This document shows, in pieces, positions 60,853 through 62,943 of a stretch of DNA of 62,943 nt. The DNA is taken from positions 1 to 62,943 of the forward strand of contig CAXXXY010000001.1 in NCBI GenBank assembly GCA_963667515.2. Direction: 5' to 3'. Within the stretch, counting starts at the first letter, position 1; each line of letters begins with the position of its first letter. The stretch comes from VYDC01 sp963667515. Lineage in GTDB: Bacteria > Chloroflexota > Dehalococcoidia > UBA2979. The translations under genes and the position numbers were made by a program. The notes below the pieces were generated by a model that saw only the letters and a program-made list of their open reading frames with translations, was not told the DNA's origin and made no database searches.

Positions 60853-61752
60853 TGAGTCGAACCACCTCGCCCTCCACGGGACGGCCGTACGGCACGACGC
60901 GCATCTGCCAGCTGTGGGAGGTCCCGCGCTCGACCGTCTACGAGCGGCGGGCACGGGCGCGACGGCCTCTGCGGCCAGCAGCGAAGCGCGGGCCGAGGCA
61001 GGCGTGGACGGACGAGGCTCTCACGGAGCAGGTCCGAGCTGTGCTCGCCGCCTCCCCGTTCACGGGCGAGGGCTACCGCAAGGTGTGGGCGCGGCTGCGG
61101 CTGGCCGGTGTGCGCACCTCGAAGGGCCGGGTGCTGCGGCTGATGCGGGAGGCGGGACTGCTCGCCCCGACCCGCGTCGGGCGTCGGCGCGGACCGCGGG
61201 TGCACGACGGGACGATCACCACCGAGCGGCCTGACGAGATGTGGGGGACCGACGCGACCTCCTGCCTCACCACCCGCGAGGGGAACGCCACCGTCTTCAT
61301 CGCCGTCGATCACTGCACGCAGGAGTGCATCGGCATCCACGCGGCGCGACCGGGCACGCGGCTTCGAGGCGCTGGAGCCGCTGCGGCAGGGGCTCCGGGA
61401 GCACTTCGACGGCTACGAGGCGGATCTCGCGCGGGGACTCGCTCTCCGCCACGACCACGGCAGCCAGTACCTGAGCGACCACTTTCAGGAGGAGCTGCGC
61501 TTCCTCGGCATCCGCTCCAGCCCGTCCTTCGTAGCCGCGCCCGAGGGCAACGGCTGCGCGGAACGCTTCATCCGCACGCTGAAGGAGCAGCTGCTGTGGG
61601 TGGAGCACTTCGAGACGGTGGAGGAGCTACGCCAGGCGCTGCTCGCCTTCAAGCAGCGCTACAACCAGCACTGGCTCGTCGAACGGCACGTCCACCGCAC
61701 CCCAGCCGCCGTCCGCGAGGCGCTCTCGCCGCGCACCGGGGCGGCCGCATGA
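60852..61752 (+). pseudogene. IS3-family transposase OrfB (copy 3), frameshifted
   Basis: The frame is normal through WGTDATSC and IHAARPGTR (first catalytic Asp). An extra G near 61360 then shifts it. The second Asp (LRHDHGSQYL) and the Glu region (GNGCAERFIRTL) are intact in the neighbouring frame to the TGA at 61750-61752. The copy would need OrfB in trans. Confidence 0.9.
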
Positions 61753-61792
61753 TTACCGCCAGCGATGTGTCCAAGAAACCAGGAGCGGTACA

Positions 61793-62188
61793 CCGCCGCC
61801 CTTGACACTGTGCCTCGGTTTCAGCCACTTGTCTTGGCGACAGTGGTGGATCTGGCGGGTTCCCGACAAGAACCGGCCGCCCCGTTGGTCGGTGGTGGCC
61901 GGCGTCGTCGTCAGCCGGCGACGGTTTGATTGTGTTATCTACGGATTCGCTCACGCTACGGTCGGAAGCGCCGGCAAATGTTGCCAGACATCCACAGAGA
62001 GCGGTAAATGGCCATCGGAGGGGCCTTGTAACGGGTCCGGAGGGACTCTCTCCCCGCCTTGAAGACGGAAAAGAACCGGTGCGCGTTTCTTCAGTGGTGG
62101 TGGCCGTTACGCTTGGGACGGCCCTGACCCGGTTCGGGGAAGCCGTCCGTGTTTTGGAGCGTGCCTACGCTCTGGCGCCGTAGTGTGC
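61793..62188. other. Lower-GC intergenic stretch without a recognisable gene
   Basis: About 400 bp between IS3 copy 3 and the end of the decarboxylase-like gene. Composition changes abruptly at the IS boundary. I see short frames on both strands but none with a recognisable motif or ribosome-binding site, and no strong hairpin. It is the 3' flank of the minus-strand gene. Confidence 0.5.
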
Positions 62189-62943
62189 CTATATGACGGT
62201 GTAGCGGCTGGCGAGGGCCGTCTTCGCCCTTTCCTGGTCATCCGTCGTGATGGCCGCGGTGGCGTATTCTTCCCGGCGCTCGATGATGTGGAAAGTCCTG
62301 ATGTTGAGGCCGGCGCCCGTGAGTTCGCCGGCAAGGTTGGCTAGGGCTCCGGGCTGGTCCAGCAGTTGCACCAGTACAGCTTCGTCAGAGACTGCCTTGA
62401 AGCCGGCCTGGTTCAGGATGGCAAGGGCGTGGTCCGTCTGGTCAGTGGTAATTATTACCACTCCGTGCTGTCCCTCGTTCTCGGTCGCAATGGTATTGAG
62501 GTTCACTCCGCCTGCGGCCAGGGTGCTGGCTATCTGCGCAATGGCGCCGATCCGGTTTTCGGCCATGATGACGATGCGCTGCATGGTTACTGCGTGAGCT
62601 GGCTGTGTTTGTCGCTCGTGAACCGGTATGCCGGTTTCCGCTGGCTTTAGATCGTGTTCCTGCGGCGTTTCAGGATGGGGACTGACGCAGTCGTCGACCA
62701 GTCGGTCGACGGTTTCGAAATTCACGTGGGGCATGGTAATGATGTGGGCCACGTCGCCCTCTGGGGCAATCTGCCACCTGTCGAATACTTCCTGCGAGGG
62801 GCGGTCGAATACAACGGTGGGAGAGTTTCGGTGTCGCCATGCGTTGATGCCGTGTTCGTTGAACTGTTTCACGGCGTAATCGGCGACGTTGAGCATGCCG
62901 TGGATGGTTTCTCTCCATTGGTCCTCGCCGTAGTGGTTGATGG
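62189..62943 (-). CDS. C-terminal part of a histidine decarboxylase-like PLP enzyme fused to tandem ACT domains, partial
   Basis: The frame runs off the right edge; about 251 residues are readable. The first 85 (YGEDQWRETIHGMLNVADYA, GINAWRHRNSPTVVFDRPSQ, IAPEGDVAHIITMPHVNFE) match the C-terminal end of group II PLP-dependent histidine decarboxylases (hdc type). After a linker of about 30 residues, two ACT-like units follow: IVIMAENRIGAIAQIASTLA with GVNLNTIATENEG, and VLVQLLDQPGALANLAGELT with GLNIRTFHIIERRE. ACT domains usually bind amino acids and control enzymes. The PLP lysine lies outside the window. Composition differs from the rest of the window. Confidence 0.8.
   Translation of the reverse strand, partial: INHYGEDQWRETIHGMLNVADYAVKQFNEHGINAWRHRNSPTVVFDRPSQEVFDRWQIAPEGDVAHIITMPHVNFETVDRLVDDCVSPHPETPQEHDLKPAETGIPVHERQTQPAHAVTMQRIVIMAENRIGAIAQIASTLAAGGVNLNTIATENEGQHGVVIITTDQTDHALAILNQAGFKAVSDEAVLVQLLDQPGALANLAGELTGAGLNIRTFHIIERREEYATAAITTDDQERAKTALASRYTVI

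Larger units (their letters stand above)
60436..61792 (+). mobile_element. IS3-family insertion sequence, copy 3
   Basis: A 1357-bp element, nearly identical to copies 1 and 2. It has one extra G before orfA (60481-60487) and one extra G in orfB near 61360. The right end AAACCAGGAGCGGTACA abuts the lower-GC terminal segment. No target duplication is visible. Confidence 0.9.

Overview
The window is a high-GC (roughly 70% or more by eye) bacterial segment with dense, short-spaced genes and many GTG starts joined by GTGA/ATGA overlaps. Paralogous flavin (LLM) oxidoreductases, CaiB/BaiF CoA-transferases, alpha/beta hydrolases, Dpp-type permeases and a Tat-exported, Asp-rich solute-binding lipoprotein suggest Chloroflexota or a deep actinobacterial lineage. 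The sequence alone does not settle which. The last 1.1 kb (from 61793) is visibly lower in GC and may be foreign or wrongly joined.

Left end (1-9.6 kb): the membrane N terminus of a molybdopterin oxidoreductase running off the edge, a head-on collision of an integrase remnant and an IS6-type transposase remnant, a DUF429 gene, IS481 copy 1, a P-loop gene fragment, IS3 copy 1, a DHA2-type MFS exporter, and a DppB/DppC permease pair. 9.6-18.4 kb: a sortase-like lipoprotein, a four-gene ABC exporter operon (ATPase-permease-ATPase-permease), two LLM oxidoreductases around an alpha/beta hydrolase, and a TetR regulator. 18.4-27.6 kb: two CaiB genes, an acyl-CoA dehydrogenase, a second DppB with its binding protein, a Gfo/Idh/MocA oxidoreductase, a VOC protein and a broken UspA gene ended by IS481 copy 2. 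28.6-33.2 kb: an opposite-strand operon of acyl-CoA thioesterase, two CaiB genes and an LLM oxidoreductase with an internal duplication. 33.4-48.7 kb: hydrolases, SnoaL-like, cupin, DinB, PPOX and SGNH proteins, a spondin-domain surface protein, one intact OmpR-type two-component system and one damaged NarL-type system.

Right part (48.7-61.8 kb): a patchwork of gene stubs, IS3 copy 2, a pseudo-receiver/GAF/degenerate HD-GYP protein, IS481 copy 3, a cyclophilin/PH-like pair, tRNA-Arg(CCG) with a 42-bp partial duplicate enclosing a 0.9-kb mini-element, an N-terminally shortened YifB/ComM ATPase, an unrecognised protein made of two copies of one domain, a GNAT gene between duplicated terminators, and IS3 copy 3. 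The final 755 bp hold the C-terminal part of a histidine-decarboxylase-like enzyme fused to two ACT domains.

The metabolic genes fit a picture of uptake of small organic compounds, CoA activation by transfer (CaiB), flavin-dependent oxidation, dehydrogenation and thioester hydrolysis. The substrate is not evident. Mobile elements dominate the remaining structure: three near-identical IS481 copies, each with a 6-bp NCTAGN duplication, and three near-identical IS3 copies that carry different lesions. Single-base frameshifts recur in ordinary genes, so either decay or consensus error must be considered throughout.
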